Source: Stenomitos rutilans HA7619-LM2
Lineage (GTDB): Bacteria; Cyanobacteriota; Cyanobacteriia; Leptolyngbyales; Leptolyngbyaceae
DNA length: 64,000 nucleotides
Assembly: GCA_019358945.1 (NCBI GenBank)
Contig: JAHHIE010000037.1
Span: forward strand, 1 to 64,000
Direction of reading: 5' to 3'
Shown here: positions 47,332 to 57,163 of the stretch, piece by piece
Numbering within the stretch: position 1 is the first letter of the stretch
Layout: each line of letters opens with the position of its first letter
Notes under the pieces: model-generated
The model's database searches: none
Seen by the model: only the letters and a program-made list of their open reading frames with translations
What the model was told of the DNA's origin: nothing
Made by a program: the position numbers and the translations under genes

Positions 47332-48336
47332 ATGACCAGTAAGCCAGACCGCGTGGTTCTGATCGGCGTTGCCGGAGATTCCGGGTGCGGTAAATCCACC
47401 TTTCTGCGCCGACTCACCGATTTGTTTGGGGAAGATTTCGTCACCGTCATCTGCCTGGACGACTACCACAGTCTGGACCGGAAGCAGCGCAAAGAAACAG
47501 GCATCACCGCCCTCAACCCAAAGGCAAACAACTTTGATTTGATGTATGAACAGATCAAAGCCTTAAAGCACGGTGAGACCATCAACAAGCCAATCTATAA
47601 CCACGAGACGGGCCTGATCGATCCGCCCGAAAAAATCGCCCCAAATCACATTGTGGTGATTGAAGGCTTGCATCCCCTGTATGACGAGCGAGTGCGTAGT
47701 TTGCTAGACTTTAGCGTCTACCTGGACATCAGTGATGAAGTGAAGATTGCCTGGAAAATTCAGCGCGACATGTCCGAACGTGGACATACCTACGAAGATG
47801 TCTTGGCAGCCATCAACTCCCGCCGTCCTGACTTCAAAGCCTACATCGACCCACAGAAGGGGTTTGCGGATGTGGTCATTCAAGTATTGCCCACGCAACT
47901 CATCAAAGACGACAAGGAGCGGAAGGTCTTGCGTGTGCAAATGATCCAACGCGATGAGGTAGAAGGATTTGACCCAGCCTACCTGTTCGATGAAGGTTCG
48001 ACGATCGACTGGATTCCTTGCGGTCGGAAGCTGACCTGCTCCTACCCTGGCATCAAAATGCATTATGGGCCTGATGTTTACTATGGTCATAGCGTCTCGG
48101 TACTAGAGGTTGACGGTCAATTCGACAAGCTTGAAGAAGTCATCTACATCGAGCAGCACCTCAGCAAAACCTCTGTGAAATACGATGGTGAGCTAACCGA
48201 GCTGCTGCTACACCACCGCGAATATCCCGGTTCTGCAAACGGTACAGGGCTATTTCAAGTCTTGACAGGTTTGAAAATGCGCGCAACCTACGAACGGTTA
48301 ACCGCAAAAGAAGCCAAAATTGCGGCGAGAGTGTAG
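47332..48336 (+). CDS. prk: Phosphoribulokinase
   Basis: 334 residues. It phosphorylates ribulose-5-phosphate to RuBP in the Calvin cycle. The P-loop is GDSGCGKST at 15-23; Cys19 within it corresponds to one of the two regulatory cysteines of oxygenic-phototroph enzymes. LDDYHSLDRKQR and VVIEGLHPLYD are catalytic motifs, and the C-terminus is of the plant/cyanobacterial type. It has a long leader of at least 200 bases. A family-1 MITE lies 15 bases behind the stop. Confidence 0.96.
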   Translation: MTSKPDRVVLIGVAGDSGCGKSTFLRRLTDLFGEDFVTVICLDDYHSLDRKQRKETGITALNPKANNFDLMYEQIKALKHGETINKPIYNHETGLIDPPEKIAPNHIVVIEGLHPLYDERVRSLLDFSVYLDISDEVKIAWKIQRDMSERGHTYEDVLAAINSRRPDFKAYIDPQKGFADVVIQVLPTQLIKDDKERKVLRVQMIQRDEVEGFDPAYLFDEGSTIDWIPCGRKLTCSYPGIKMHYGPDVYYGHSVSVLEVDGQFDKLEEVIYIEQHLSKTSVKYDGELTELLLHHREYPGSANGTGLFQVLTGLKMRATYERLTAKEAKIAARV

Positions 48337-48350
48337 TAGCGCTTCATACT

Positions 48351-48504
48351 CAGGACTTACGCAAAAGCGGTCATCTTTCGCCCTCTAGCCCCCAATTCAT
48401 AGCCCTTTGGGCATACCATTCGGGAAGCAAGCTACAAGAAAGGGGGAACCGAGCCAATTAAACCCCCATTTTTGGGGCTTTTGGAGGCAAATGCGTAAGT
48501 CCTA
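48351..48504. mobile_element. MITE-like element, family 1, copy D
   Basis: Ends AGGACTTACGCA and TGCGTAAGTCCT; the right edge keeps TA, the left has CA. Its reverse complement follows copy A (6908-7061) closely, including GGTTCCCCCTTTCTTGTAGC and CCCAAAGGGCTATGAATT. Close similarity implies recent spread. Confidence 0.8.
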
Positions 48505-48596
48505 ATACTTTAGTAGCTTCGTACCTTTGTCAAAAGGGAACGTATAAACATCCCCTTTTTTGTTGCACAACGATATAGGAGAAGATACGGATGCTC

Positions 48597-49271
48597 TTAC
48601 CGTTGTCGTGCCCAATCGCTACTTTTCCAAAGGAAGAAGAAGAGGCAACTCGCCAGTAATGCACCCAAGTTCCATTTAATCGAGTTTTTGAAGAGAGTCT
48701 GCTTCTGGTTCGCGCGACTCTCTTCAATCTGAGATTGAACTCTGGACCGCACGGTTGTCAAACGCCCTAAAATTTCGGTCTTCAACGCCTGTGGCTCTTT
48801 CGTAGGGTCGATCGGAATCCCCGCTTTGGTTGCTAGCGCCTGAATATCACCCGTGCTGCTTTGGTCCAGTTGTTGTTCCAGTTTATTGAACTGGGAGAGC
48901 TGCTGTTCTGCCTGTCGATTCACCTGTTGATCATTCTGAAAATCCAGACGAGCCGTCCCAAAAACGCCCAGTGGGATGACCAGCAAACAGACGATCGCCA
49001 GCACCAGGCAAAGCCACGACAGCACGTTGAGAAGGATTTTTTCAACCCGATTGCGATCGTAAAACTCGCCAAAAAAGACCAGCGCTAACCCCAGCAATGG
49101 CACAATGACGCGTTCAATCAGGCTACCAATCGCTTGCACCTCCCACGCAGGGTTAAAGAACTTGGGTGGATACAGCACCTGGATCAAATCCATTAAGGCA
49201 TAGCCTAATAAGCCATAGCCAACCAAACGGAATCGGTGTATCGATCGATTTTCGGTCGCTGATTCAGCCAT
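48597..49271 (-). CDS. HpsJ-like membrane protein, cyanoexosortase-associated
   Basis: 224 residues. Four hydrophobic segments are visible: VGYGLLGYALMDLIQVLY, VIVPLLGLALVFFGEF, VLSWLCLVLAIVCLLVIPLG and NLGALLASCLFFFLW near the end. Between the third and fourth lies a Gln-rich coiled-coil stretch (FQNDQQVNRQAEQQLSQF). This matches proteins annotated as HpsJ-like and linked to cyanoexosortase A; HpsJ itself was named for hormogonium polysaccharide export. It is third in the minus-strand order crtA, associated protein, hpsJ-like, after a 210-base gap. Confidence 0.72.
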   Translation of the reverse strand: MAESATENRSIHRFRLVGYGLLGYALMDLIQVLYPPKFFNPAWEVQAIGSLIERVIVPLLGLALVFFGEFYDRNRVEKILLNVLSWLCLVLAIVCLLVIPLGVFGTARLDFQNDQQVNRQAEQQLSQFNKLEQQLDQSSTGDIQALATKAGIPIDPTKEPQALKTEILGRLTTVRSRVQSQIEESRANQKQTLFKNSIKWNLGALLASCLFFFLWKSSDWARQR

Positions 49272-49481
49272 AAAGCGAGGTTTCCTCTATTACCAGTTCT
49301 CAGTTTTAAGTTTTGAGTGCCCGAACCTGCGTAGCATCGCTGGTTGGAGTGCATCGTCTGTAGCTCAGTGGAAGGGAAATGGTATGACACAATCTAGGCC
49401 GATTGATGAAACGCCCCGTATAGGTTTTGGGCGCAGCCTGAACGTTCTTTCTACTCGACAGGCATGACAGTTAAACAGGCT

Positions 49482-50162
49482 TTAAGAAGAGGGTGGACTT
49501 GTAGGGGGAAAGTTGGGTTGCCACCAACGGTACCAGGAGATCCAGAAATCTTCTAGTGTTTCATAAGCATTGTCCAGCGCGATCGAATCTGCCGCAGTCA
49601 ACGGTACAGACATGAGCGTCCACAAGCAGCGACGATCGAGCAGCGACTGTTGCCCACTCAGCCAGGGCAAGATGCGACCAGGAATGAGATTATGGGCACG
49701 GAGATTTTGCACAAACTGCTGCGCGGTGACGGTGCTTTCTCCACGGGGGCTAATGCAAGCACTTAAATAAGCTCTTTTCTGATAGGGCAACACGCCATAA
49801 AACCCAATTTGGGGCTGATACTTCAACACCAAGCGTTTGTTGTCTTGCCGAATCGGAGTATACGCAAACAGAAAGCGATTCACATCGCCATCTTCCGTCA
49901 TATAGCGCATTTGCACTGTAAGAGACTGCTGTTGGCGGCGATACTCGTACTGCTGACCCGCGATCGCTTCTGGTATAGGCGGGAGGGTAACGCTAGCAAC
50001 CGATTGCCAATCAGCTGAAGGAACAGTTGCAGGAAGGCGGGATGTTGGCTGTGGGATAACGGCTTTGGGGGTCACTATAGCCTTGCTCAAAACCACGATC
50101 GCACTGCCAAAGGTTAGAACCAGCAGCACCATCCGGGTGGATTGCCAGAAGGAGTTAGTCAT
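49482..50162 (-). CDS. Cyanoexosortase A system-associated protein
   Basis: 226 residues from ATG 50162, which overlaps the end of the exosortase gene by 8 bases (ATGACTAA). An earlier in-frame start at 50258 would lie deep inside that gene. One membrane segment covers residues about 10-28 (VLLVLTFGSAIVVLSKAIV), followed by a periplasmic domain with YRRQQQSLTVQMRYM, and LDNAYETLEDFWISW near the end. Partners of this kind accompany exosortases and resemble EpsI-like proteins in placement. Confidence 0.75.
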   Translation of the reverse strand: MTNSFWQSTRMVLLVLTFGSAIVVLSKAIVTPKAVIPQPTSRLPATVPSADWQSVASVTLPPIPEAIAGQQYEYRRQQQSLTVQMRYMTEDGDVNRFLFAYTPIRQDNKRLVLKYQPQIGFYGVLPYQKRAYLSACISPRGESTVTAQQFVQNLRAHNLIPGRILPWLSGQQSLLDRRCLWTLMSVPLTAADSIALDNAYETLEDFWISWYRWWQPNFPPTSPPSS

Positions 50163-51030
50163 CGTTGGGCAGCGTCCCCGCTTCAGCAACCGATTGTGGC
50201 ATCCGCAGGAAAGCGAACCAGCTAAACAGCCCGAACAATCCCACGGCGATCGCGGCAAAAATCAGTGAGCCATCCCCCGTATGCCAGTAATCAAAGGCGC
50301 TCTTTTGTGAAAATGCCACTAAGACAGCCATCAACGCGACTCTCGCGGCGTTGACCATAAAGCCAATGAACACGGCTAGCAGCACAGAAAGCAGTTGCTG
50401 CACCACCGAGGGTAAGGCAATGATCAGCACAAACAGTACAGAGAGATTCAGCATTTGCAACATGCTACCAACCCCAGAACATGCGCCATATACATCGACA
50501 CGCCCTGTTGGCAGCAGCAGCGACAGGCCGTCAAGGCGCACGTCAAACCCGGTATACCAGAGCATAAAAGCCGCTGCCTGAGCCGTGAACCTGGGCAAGT
50601 TAATCAGGTCTAACCCCAGCTTAAGCAGCGGATTCAGCATTAACAGCCCGAAGATGAATAGCTCTTTCCAATACTGATGCAGCCTTCGCAACCCAGATGC
50701 CAACAAGCCTAATCCCAGCACCATCACCAGCGGAAAGCCCCTCAAAAAGAATCCATACGTAGGCAGGGCTGCACTGAGCCAGAGTAGACCCAGCAGCAAA
50801 CAGCCGCCGATCGCCGTGCTGAGAGAACCCGTCTGAGGCATAAGCGTTTGTCGCCGTTCCCAAAGCAACGAAGCAACGGCACACCACACCAGCGCATACG
50901 TGGCAAACACGCCCTGTGAGAGTTCGGCATCACCACTACGGCTCAGCAAGGTGAGATGTAGGGCGATCATGGCAGTCGTGGTGCCGAGCAGCCAAACGAT
51001 CGGTTTCTGGAGGCGATTGAGTAAGTCCAT
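50155..51030 (-). CDS. crtA: Cyanoexosortase A
   Basis: 291 residues with about eight membrane segments. The exosortase catalytic triad is visible: Cys184 in YGACSGVGSM, Arg230 in VNAARVALMA and His250 in YWHTGDGSL. Exosortases cleave PEP-CTERM-type sorting tails of exported proteins. No PEP-CTERM substrate was found in the window. The next gene overlaps its end by 8 bases, so both are translated together. Confidence 0.85.
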   Translation of the reverse strand: MDLLNRLQKPIVWLLGTTTAMIALHLTLLSRSGDAELSQGVFATYALVWCAVASLLWERRQTLMPQTGSLSTAIGGCLLLGLLWLSAALPTYGFFLRGFPLVMVLGLGLLASGLRRLHQYWKELFIFGLLMLNPLLKLGLDLINLPRFTAQAAAFMLWYTGFDVRLDGLSLLLPTGRVDVYGACSGVGSMLQMLNLSVLFVLIIALPSVVQQLLSVLLAVFIGFMVNAARVALMAVLVAFSQKSAFDYWHTGDGSLIFAAIAVGLFGLFSWFAFLRMPQSVAEAGTLPNDD

Positions 51031-51568
51031 TTATAGTCTGAGCCTAATAGCCCTCTGGCTGAACAAGAGAGCTTAAACGATCGCTCCTCAACGTTTTTTA
51101 CCTTAAGACACTTAATGCCGAAAGTCGCAGTTAGCACGCCGCTTAAAGCCAGACCTTCATTGAAATTTCATACTTGTTGAGTGATGACGGCTGTTGTAGC
51201 CATGAGCTTTTGAGAGAAGTCGTAGAAGTGGGAGTTGGGCTCAGGTTTGGGGATAGGGTGGCTGTAAAACTTGCAAATGAAGGCTATGCATACGGTCACT
51301 TAAAGCGCTGGCGCTGCCTGAAAATTACAGTCCATTACAAAAACAGTGGACAACAGCAGTTTGTGATACAAAAGCTGAACGATAAAAAGGCTGAACGTCT
51401 TTGGTGCTGGAAAATGGTTGCAGTGAAATTCACAAGTTTCGTCCTAACGCTGCAACGCCGATAAAACATCGCTCAACTTTGAATGCCAACTATATAATGG
51501 CTAGCGTTGCAGCAGTGGTGCGCTAAAGATTTTCGTCTTCAGGATGAGCCAACTTCAGGATAAACGCC
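51031..51568. other. Gene-free stretch before the coiled-coil gene
   Basis: No credible gene; a 96-codon frame at 51174-51464 lacks start signal and similarity. TATAAT at 51493-51498 could be the -10 box of the next gene, whose start lies 71 bases downstream. No -35 box stands at the proper distance. Confidence 0.45.
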
Positions 51569-53434
51569 ATGAGTGAAGCTGATAGCCCAAACGACCAACC
51601 AGACCCCGCCTCGATCGTCCCATCAAAGCAAGCGCCTGCGGTTCAAGCCGCTGATGAAGGCTGGCAAACTGTTGATTTTCCAGGAGCTATGAGCATTGAT
51701 GCCTTGCCGCACAGTCAGGCGTTGCCTCCCATCCAACTTCCCACGTTTGGTGAAGCGACCAAGTCGGGAGTTATCCATTACAGTAGCGCCGAACTTGACC
51801 CTGCAATCGCTCCTTTAGCGATGATTCCTGTAAGTTCTGATACTGACCAGCTACAGCACTTGCAGGAAGAGAATGCAACCCTGCGCGATCGTCTCGCGCA
51901 AGCCGAACTCGATCTGGTGCAACATCAAATTGAATGGCAGCTAGAAACAGCTTGCTCTCAGGCCGAGACGACGGGTGAAACGGCTGAGGTAGCCCACGAT
52001 CGGTTGCGTCAACTGCTACAGGAACTTGAGCGATCGCAGCAAACGGCTCAACGGCAGCAAATTTTAGTTGAAACCCTGACCGAACAGTTGAAAAGCAGCC
52101 AGGAACGCATTGCGCAGCTAGAGCGAGATTGCGCGCTAATCCAGCAACGCCATAACGAACAGGTACAGCAAGTGCTGCAAGCTGAGAGTGCCTGCCGTGA
52201 CCTCCGGTTGCGTCTGCATCGCCAGCAGCAGCAAACGCTTCAGTTTAAAGCGGCACTCGAAAAATGTCTCGAGATGCCAACGGTCTACACCCATCAGGCG
52301 CTTTCTGAAGCGTTACTGGACGACGGGACAACGCCACATCCCCTCTCTGCATTACTGAAGCCCAAAAACCAGCCTGTGAAGCCCTGGTCACAGCCTGCCG
52401 ACGTGACTCAGGCTGGTGACGACCAGTCAGCCATGCCAAAGCCGTTATTTAGACTGTTAAAGCACGACGGTGATTCGGAGCAGGGCAGTGCTGATTTATG
52501 GCAAGAGGACGGTGACTTGGCGGCGAACTCAGCCGTTGGTGGCGAAAATCAAGAGCACACGATCGCCGACCCTACCCATCCATCCGCTCTGCCAGATTCG
52601 GACGATCCGCAGTTTGTGGCCTACCTGATGCAGCTCATGTTTCCCGATACGGTTGAGGAACGCTCTTACCAGGAAGCTGATGCGTTAGAAGCAGATGTAT
52701 CGCAAACAGAATCCATTTTTGCTCTGAGTCCTTTTCTAGGAGCAGACCCTTCTACGGACACTCCATCCTCAACGGATCATCAGCAAGCGTCTGCTTCATC
52801 TCTGCCGTCTGAAGCTACCGCGATCGTGCCAGAGGCTTTACCAGAAGATCCGTCTGCTGACCAGCTTTGGCACAACCTGGCTGCCTCGATTGACCCATCA
52901 TCGAGTGTCGCATCCAGTGCCGATGTCATTCCTGCGGTCAAGCACGTTACTCCCGTTGCCGCAACTCAAAGCCCATCCACGCGTGGAGGCATTCCGCCCC
53001 TCTCTACTGTTTCGCACCCAGCCTTGCCACCAGCCGTGGCTCCTGTGAGTGCCCCTCCCGATCAGTCAGGTCAGGCGATTACTGCCTGGACATGGCGCGA
53101 TCGCCTGAGCAGCTCGAAGAAAGCGCCTCTGGTACCCGTCGCCACACGCACTAACACGATAGAGGCTGATACTGACGATCCTGGCACTGCCGAAAGCGAT
53201 GTTAGAAACATCGTCACCGAGAACATGGCTCAGCGTCCTTCAAAATTCCTTTCATTGAGTACGCTCGATCGCTCGTCAGTGGTGAAGCAAACCATCAGTG
53301 TAGCCAGCCAGCCAGGGCTTGCGTCAGCATCATTTGCCACAGCAACGCCATCCCCGATCGTGTATCCCCTTCGCTCCTCCAAAAAGTTGGCATCTTTGGC
53401 GGCTGTAGACTTGCCCACGTTCCCCAAGCGCTAG
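51569..53434 (+). CDS. Large coiled-coil and low-complexity protein of unknown function
   Basis: 621 residues. The first 90 are disordered and acidic. A coiled coil follows at about 92-230 (LQHLQEENATLRDRLAQAEL, ELERSQQTAQRQQILVETL). The remaining 390 residues are Ser/Pro/Ala/Asp-rich and probably unfolded. No signal peptide or membrane segment is seen. The last 20 residues (SSKKLASLAAVDLPTFPKR) are more basic. I recognise no family. The ORF shows normal codon usage throughout and is flanked by clear gaps, so it is a real gene. Confidence 0.7.
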   Translation: MSEADSPNDQPDPASIVPSKQAPAVQAADEGWQTVDFPGAMSIDALPHSQALPPIQLPTFGEATKSGVIHYSSAELDPAIAPLAMIPVSSDTDQLQHLQEENATLRDRLAQAELDLVQHQIEWQLETACSQAETTGETAEVAHDRLRQLLQELERSQQTAQRQQILVETLTEQLKSSQERIAQLERDCALIQQRHNEQVQQVLQAESACRDLRLRLHRQQQQTLQFKAALEKCLEMPTVYTHQALSEALLDDGTTPHPLSALLKPKNQPVKPWSQPADVTQAGDDQSAMPKPLFRLLKHDGDSEQGSADLWQEDGDLAANSAVGGENQEHTIADPTHPSALPDSDDPQFVAYLMQLMFPDTVEERSYQEADALEADVSQTESIFALSPFLGADPSTDTPSSTDHQQASASSLPSEATAIVPEALPEDPSADQLWHNLAASIDPSSSVASSADVIPAVKHVTPVAATQSPSTRGGIPPLSTVSHPALPPAVAPVSAPPDQSGQAITAWTWRDRLSSSKKAPLVPVATRTNTIEADTDDPGTAESDVRNIVTENMAQRPSKFLSLSTLDRSSVVKQTISVASQPGLASASFATATPSPIVYPLRSSKKLASLAAVDLPTFPKR

Positions 53435-53440
53435 GTCGTA

Positions 53441-53640
53441 AGCCCTTACGCAAGCAAAGAGCCGTAGGATGTGTTAGGCGCTAGCCGTCACGCATCAAAG
53501 GAATTTTATTTTCACGCTAGTCCCTAAGCGCTTACGCAAGCAAAAAGTGGGCAAAGGCAAGTGAGCGTATCGAGTTTCATATCCAAGGCCCGGTACACCA
53601 AGGCTCGGTGCTTCAAGACTTGGTGTTAAAGAGGTGCGCT
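53441..53640. repeat. Cluster of short intergenic repeats
   Basis: CTTACGCAAGCAAA occurs twice (near 53448 and 53531). Between them lies GTGTTAGGCGCTAGCCGTCA, a stem-forming sequence of a type common in cyanobacterial gaps. At about 53583-53630 three degenerate 15-base units begin CAAGGCCCGG, CAAGGCTCGG and CAAGACTTGG. No gene is present. Confidence 0.55.
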
Positions 53641-53652
53641 GAAGAGGCATCT

Positions 53653-55869
53653 CTAAATTGGTGCGTGCGTCTGCTCTTTAACCGTTTCAGACGCAACAGG
53701 TTGGGTTGGCTGCGGTCGTCCAACGCCATCTGTAAACGTATAGCTTTGCGCTAACAGCCACAGCCAGAAACCTGGTAAGCGTGGTTCTAGCCAGGGCTGG
53801 ATTTGCCGTAAGAGTGCTGGAAACCAACCGCTAATGAGGCTGCTGACAAACGCGCTGATGGTAAAGTCCAGGTAGCTGCCTAGCCACCGCCCCAAGTCTA
53901 CGGGGCCTGCCATCTCCCAGATCCACAGCAGCAACTTCGGATTTTTCCAGGCGGCCGTGAGCGCCATACGGTTAAACGTCAACCAGTCCACGCGATCTTT
54001 AATGAACGCTTCAGCGATCGTGGGTGGTTGGTCTGCCAGAATGCCAAAAAAGGTGTTCAGCATCGCATTGACACGCTCAGGCGGCAAATTGCGACCAGTT
54101 GGCACCATCATGCCTTTAGAAAACAACCAGGTCACGGCGACATTGCTTTGGTAGGCGCGAATCTGGTTTAGATGTTTAGCGCTGAGCAGGTCATGTTTTA
54201 AGGCCGTATCGAGCAGATGTGTCAGGCGAGGAAGGTTGCGTACCAGCGAACCAAACCCCGTGAAAATCAATGGTGATTGGAGCGAGGCCGCATCACCCAG
54301 GGCAATTAAGCGATCGAACGCCACCTGGCGATCGCTCCGACCTGTGGTAAAGTGCCCTGGAATATAGCCGAATGTCGGCTTCTTCCAGACCAGCTTTTCC
54401 ATATCGCAGCGGCGATACTCTGGCAGGATGGTAAAAAAGTCTTCGTACATTTCCAGCAAGGAGCCTGGATTTTCGGGATGCACCTGGTGATAGTGAAACA
54501 GGTAAAAGGTGAGTGCTTCGCCATCCGCCGGAAACAGTTCCCAAATGAGCTGCCGCCCCCGTGAAAGATCCCCGTGACTGTTCAGCACGTCCCCATAGCG
54601 AGCATCCCAGACACCCGGTTCAAAGCCACTTTCAATCACGGCTCCTACCGTTGGACAAACGCTATCAAACGCACGTCCACCGTTAAGTTGCCACGCGATT
54701 GGTGATGCAGTGCCCATCGCATCGACCAGCAGACGACCGCTCACCGATCGCAGGTCACCTGTCGGAAGATGTTTTGCTTCCACCACCTGAATGCGATCGA
54801 CATCTGCACGGATAAATTCCGTTTCATCCCAAATCTCGCCACCGTAGCCACGCAACTTCTCACCACAGACGCGCAGCAGCTTTTCTGCATCCAGCCCGAC
54901 GTTTAAGACCGTTGGCGTATGCAGCACGGGTGCTTTTGCCTGCGGTGGATTGTTGGCATCAAAAAACTTGTGAAACCCGTCTATATATTCTCTGGCAATG
55001 ATGCTTTCAAACTCGCTGGGCGTGAATAACCCTAAGTTGATGAGACTCTGAAACTCACTGCGCGAGATATTCCATTCCCGGTTCATTTTGCCAAACGGCA
55101 ACCGCTCCACCAGCAGCACCCGATAGCCCAGCTTTGCCATCACCGCTGCATGAATGACACCCAGGGCACCACCGAGGTAGATCAGGTCGTAGGAGGGTGA
55201 GGAGAGAGGGGTGAGGAGAGAGGGGTGAGGAGAGTTTTGAGTTTTGTTCGCGTAGCGTTTCCGTAGAAAATATTTTGAGTTTTGAATTGATTCTGCCTCT
55301 TGCCTCCTGCCTCCTGCCTCCTCTCCCCTAAACACCACCTGTCGCGGTTCTTTCGGATTCTTCACCCCTTCGCGCCAGCGCTGCTCCCACCAGTAAACGC
55401 GAGTAAGGTCATACTCACCGTTTGGCATTTTCTGGAAATACTTAACCGTCTGAGGGTACTGTGCAACCAGTGCGTCAAAGATTGATTGGCGAGAGAGGTC
55501 GATCACGGGGGGCTGCGGGTACTGATTGGGAAAGCGATCGCGAAGCGCCAGCGTCAGTTGTTTCAGCAGGCTCTTTTCAGACGGTACGGGCTGCTCCGCC
55601 CAGCGAAAGACTTTGAGATAGGTTGTCCGCTGCAACGACCAGACAAAAATGGCTAGGGCAGCAGTCTCCATTTGGGTCTCTACCGTAGGCGTTTCTAGCG
55701 GAGTCGTTAGGAGCACGGTTAGGCGAATGCCGCTATTTGTAGGCGTTTTTACACCTGTTTGGGGTTCAAACTCCCCCTGTAGCCAGGTTTTCACCGCTTC
55801 TACGTCTGACGTAGGGATTTCTAGATACAGAACTTCCTTCATTTGGGGGAGCCAAACTTTAATAAACAA
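53653..55869 (-). CDS. CruA/CruP-type lycopene-cyclase-like flavoprotein with repeat insertion
   Basis: 738 residues. Residues 1-185 are not recognised. The FAD-binding Rossmann start lies near 231, DLIYLGGALGVIHAAVMAKL, with GYRVLLVER closing it. PFGKMNREWNISRSEFQSL strongly recalls CruA/CruP, and GRLLVDAMGTASP and IALGDAASLQSPLIFTGFGS are flavoprotein motifs. The family includes gamma-carotene or lycopene cyclases and the CruP paralogue, whose role is less clear. Residues about 182-222 are coded by a repeat insertion (55195-55325) that keeps the frame. Start ATG 55869. Confidence 0.78.
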   Translation of the reverse strand: MFIKVWLPQMKEVLYLEIPTSDVEAVKTWLQGEFEPQTGVKTPTNSGIRLTVLLTTPLETPTVETQMETAALAIFVWSLQRTTYLKVFRWAEQPVPSEKSLLKQLTLALRDRFPNQYPQPPVIDLSRQSIFDALVAQYPQTVKYFQKMPNGEYDLTRVYWWEQRWREGVKNPKEPRQVVFRGEEAGGRRQEAESIQNSKYFLRKRYANKTQNSPHPSLLTPLSSPSYDLIYLGGALGVIHAAVMAKLGYRVLLVERLPFGKMNREWNISRSEFQSLINLGLFTPSEFESIIAREYIDGFHKFFDANNPPQAKAPVLHTPTVLNVGLDAEKLLRVCGEKLRGYGGEIWDETEFIRADVDRIQVVEAKHLPTGDLRSVSGRLLVDAMGTASPIAWQLNGGRAFDSVCPTVGAVIESGFEPGVWDARYGDVLNSHGDLSRGRQLIWELFPADGEALTFYLFHYHQVHPENPGSLLEMYEDFFTILPEYRRCDMEKLVWKKPTFGYIPGHFTTGRSDRQVAFDRLIALGDAASLQSPLIFTGFGSLVRNLPRLTHLLDTALKHDLLSAKHLNQIRAYQSNVAVTWLFSKGMMVPTGRNLPPERVNAMLNTFFGILADQPPTIAEAFIKDRVDWLTFNRMALTAAWKNPKLLLWIWEMAGPVDLGRWLGSYLDFTISAFVSSLISGWFPALLRQIQPWLEPRLPGFWLWLLAQSYTFTDGVGRPQPTQPVASETVKEQTHAPI
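55195..55325. repeat. Repeat insertion inside the CruA/CruP-type gene
   Basis: Contains GAGGAGAGAGGGGTGA tracts and a 50-base block (55232-55281) whose reverse complement matches 59901-59950 in the tocopherol-cyclase gene with one difference. It keeps the reading frame and lies between FRG and SYDLIYLGG. Confidence 0.8.
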
Positions 55870-56000
55870 CTAAAAGAGACGGGTTGAACACAGTTAAAAA
55901 TGCGCTAAACTTCAGTGACGCTTTTCGAGTTACGTAAACGTTACAAGTTTCTCATAAATCTTTCAGACTACCTGAACTCATTCCTTTGTTAGCATCTGTC

Positions 56001-56234
56001 ATGAATTATCCTATGCCAGCGCACACCGCAGAAGGTGGTGGACTCCGACAGAAATTTGTCGATGAGGAAAGGATTGCAGCCGCGATCGTCGGGGTTGTAA
56101 ATGTGGCGCGTACCAATGGTCAGACGCTCGAAGACTTGATAGCAGAGGTTTTAGTCGATGATGCTCTGCTCGATTCGCAGCAGCGGCAGTGGCTCAGCGA
56201 AATTATTGTAGCGGCCTGGAAAACATTACCTTAA
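56001..56234 (+). CDS. Small protein of unknown function
   Basis: 77 residues from ATG 56001; the frame opens 15 bases earlier at 55986. After a polar N-terminus it is helical: DEERIAAAIVGVVNVARTNG, LEDLIAEVLVDDALLD and WLSEIIVAAWKTLP. No signal peptide or metal site. The amphipathic pattern and normal codon usage support a real gene. I do not recognise the family. It lies divergent from the CruA/CruP-type gene. Confidence 0.6.
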   Translation: MNYPMPAHTAEGGGLRQKFVDEERIAAAIVGVVNVARTNGQTLEDLIAEVLVDDALLDSQQRQWLSEIIVAAWKTLP

Positions 56235-56416
56235 GATACGAATAGAAGGGTAGGCATCCCACGGGAGTGACACGCAACACATAGAGCGGCTCAGTCAAGG
56301 AGTAGCAGGCAGTATCACCCTTTGCTGACTATTGCATGCATTTCAAACCCTTGCTAGATAGACTAGTGACGGATTTCATTGTTATACAGAATATCTAGCC
56401 TTGCCTTAGAACCCTA

Positions 56417-57163
56417 ATGTACGAGCTTAGCCAGAAGATTCTTCGCGTCTGGAGAGAGCGTGTTAGTCCACGAATCCTGCCGCTGTTAACCACTGTTCGC
56501 TTTATTGGCCTGTTGATTGCTGGGTTTGCTCTGTGGGGTTTTTACGAAATCGCAGAGGAAGTCCTGGAGAAGGAAACCCAATCGCTTGATACCCGCATCT
56601 TATTAACGATTCGACAGTGGCACGCGCCATTCCTCGATCGCGTCATGATTGTCATTACCAATATTGGCAATCCATCCGTATTGTTGGTGGCTAGCTTGGT
56701 CTTGGCAGCCTTTCTGCTTTGGCGCAAGCAGCGGGCCGAAACCGTGACTCTCACGCTCGCAGCCCTTGGCGCATTGGTACTCAACACCGTGCTCAAAGCC
56801 CTGTTTGCCCGCGCCCGTCCAGAACTGTGGCAGCGTACAGTTGACGTTAACTTTTATAGCTTTCCTAGCGGTCATGCCATGATGTCTCTGGTAGTGTTTG
56901 GCATCATCGGCTACCTTTTAGCCATTCATGTGCCTCGTTGGCGAGTTGCTATCGCCACAGGTACCGTTTTACTCGTCTGCGCGATCGGCTTAAGCCGCCT
57001 CTACTTTGGCGTACACTGGCCTACTGACATTGTGGCTGGCTATGCGGCTGGGACTGTCTGGCTCGTTGCCTGCATCCTTAGCCTGGAAATCTGGAAACGC
57101 CGCTACCGACCTATGCCCAAGACCAGACAGCGCGCTTTGACCTCAGTGACAAGCCGGAAGTAG
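56417..57163 (+). CDS. PAP2-family phosphatase
   Basis: 248 residues with about six membrane segments. The three phosphatase motifs are complete: KALFARARP near 127-135, YSFPSGHAM near 147-155 and RLYFGVHWPTDIVAGY near 190-205. It should dephosphorylate a lipid substrate such as phosphatidic acid or undecaprenyl pyrophosphate on the periplasmic face. ATG at 56417. The ABC ATPase gene follows in the same direction, after a short gap of repeat-type sequence. Confidence 0.9.
   Translation: MYELSQKILRVWRERVSPRILPLLTTVRFIGLLIAGFALWGFYEIAEEVLEKETQSLDTRILLTIRQWHAPFLDRVMIVITNIGNPSVLLVASLVLAAFLLWRKQRAETVTLTLAALGALVLNTVLKALFARARPELWQRTVDVNFYSFPSGHAMMSLVVFGIIGYLLAIHVPRWRVAIATGTVLLVCAIGLSRLYFGVHWPTDIVAGYAAGTVWLVACILSLEIWKRRYRPMPKTRQRALTSVTSRK

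Noticed and set aside
51174-51464. 96-codon plus-strand frame
   Set aside because: No ribosome-binding site, unlikely composition (many Trp, Cys and Lys mixed without pattern), and no recognised similarity.
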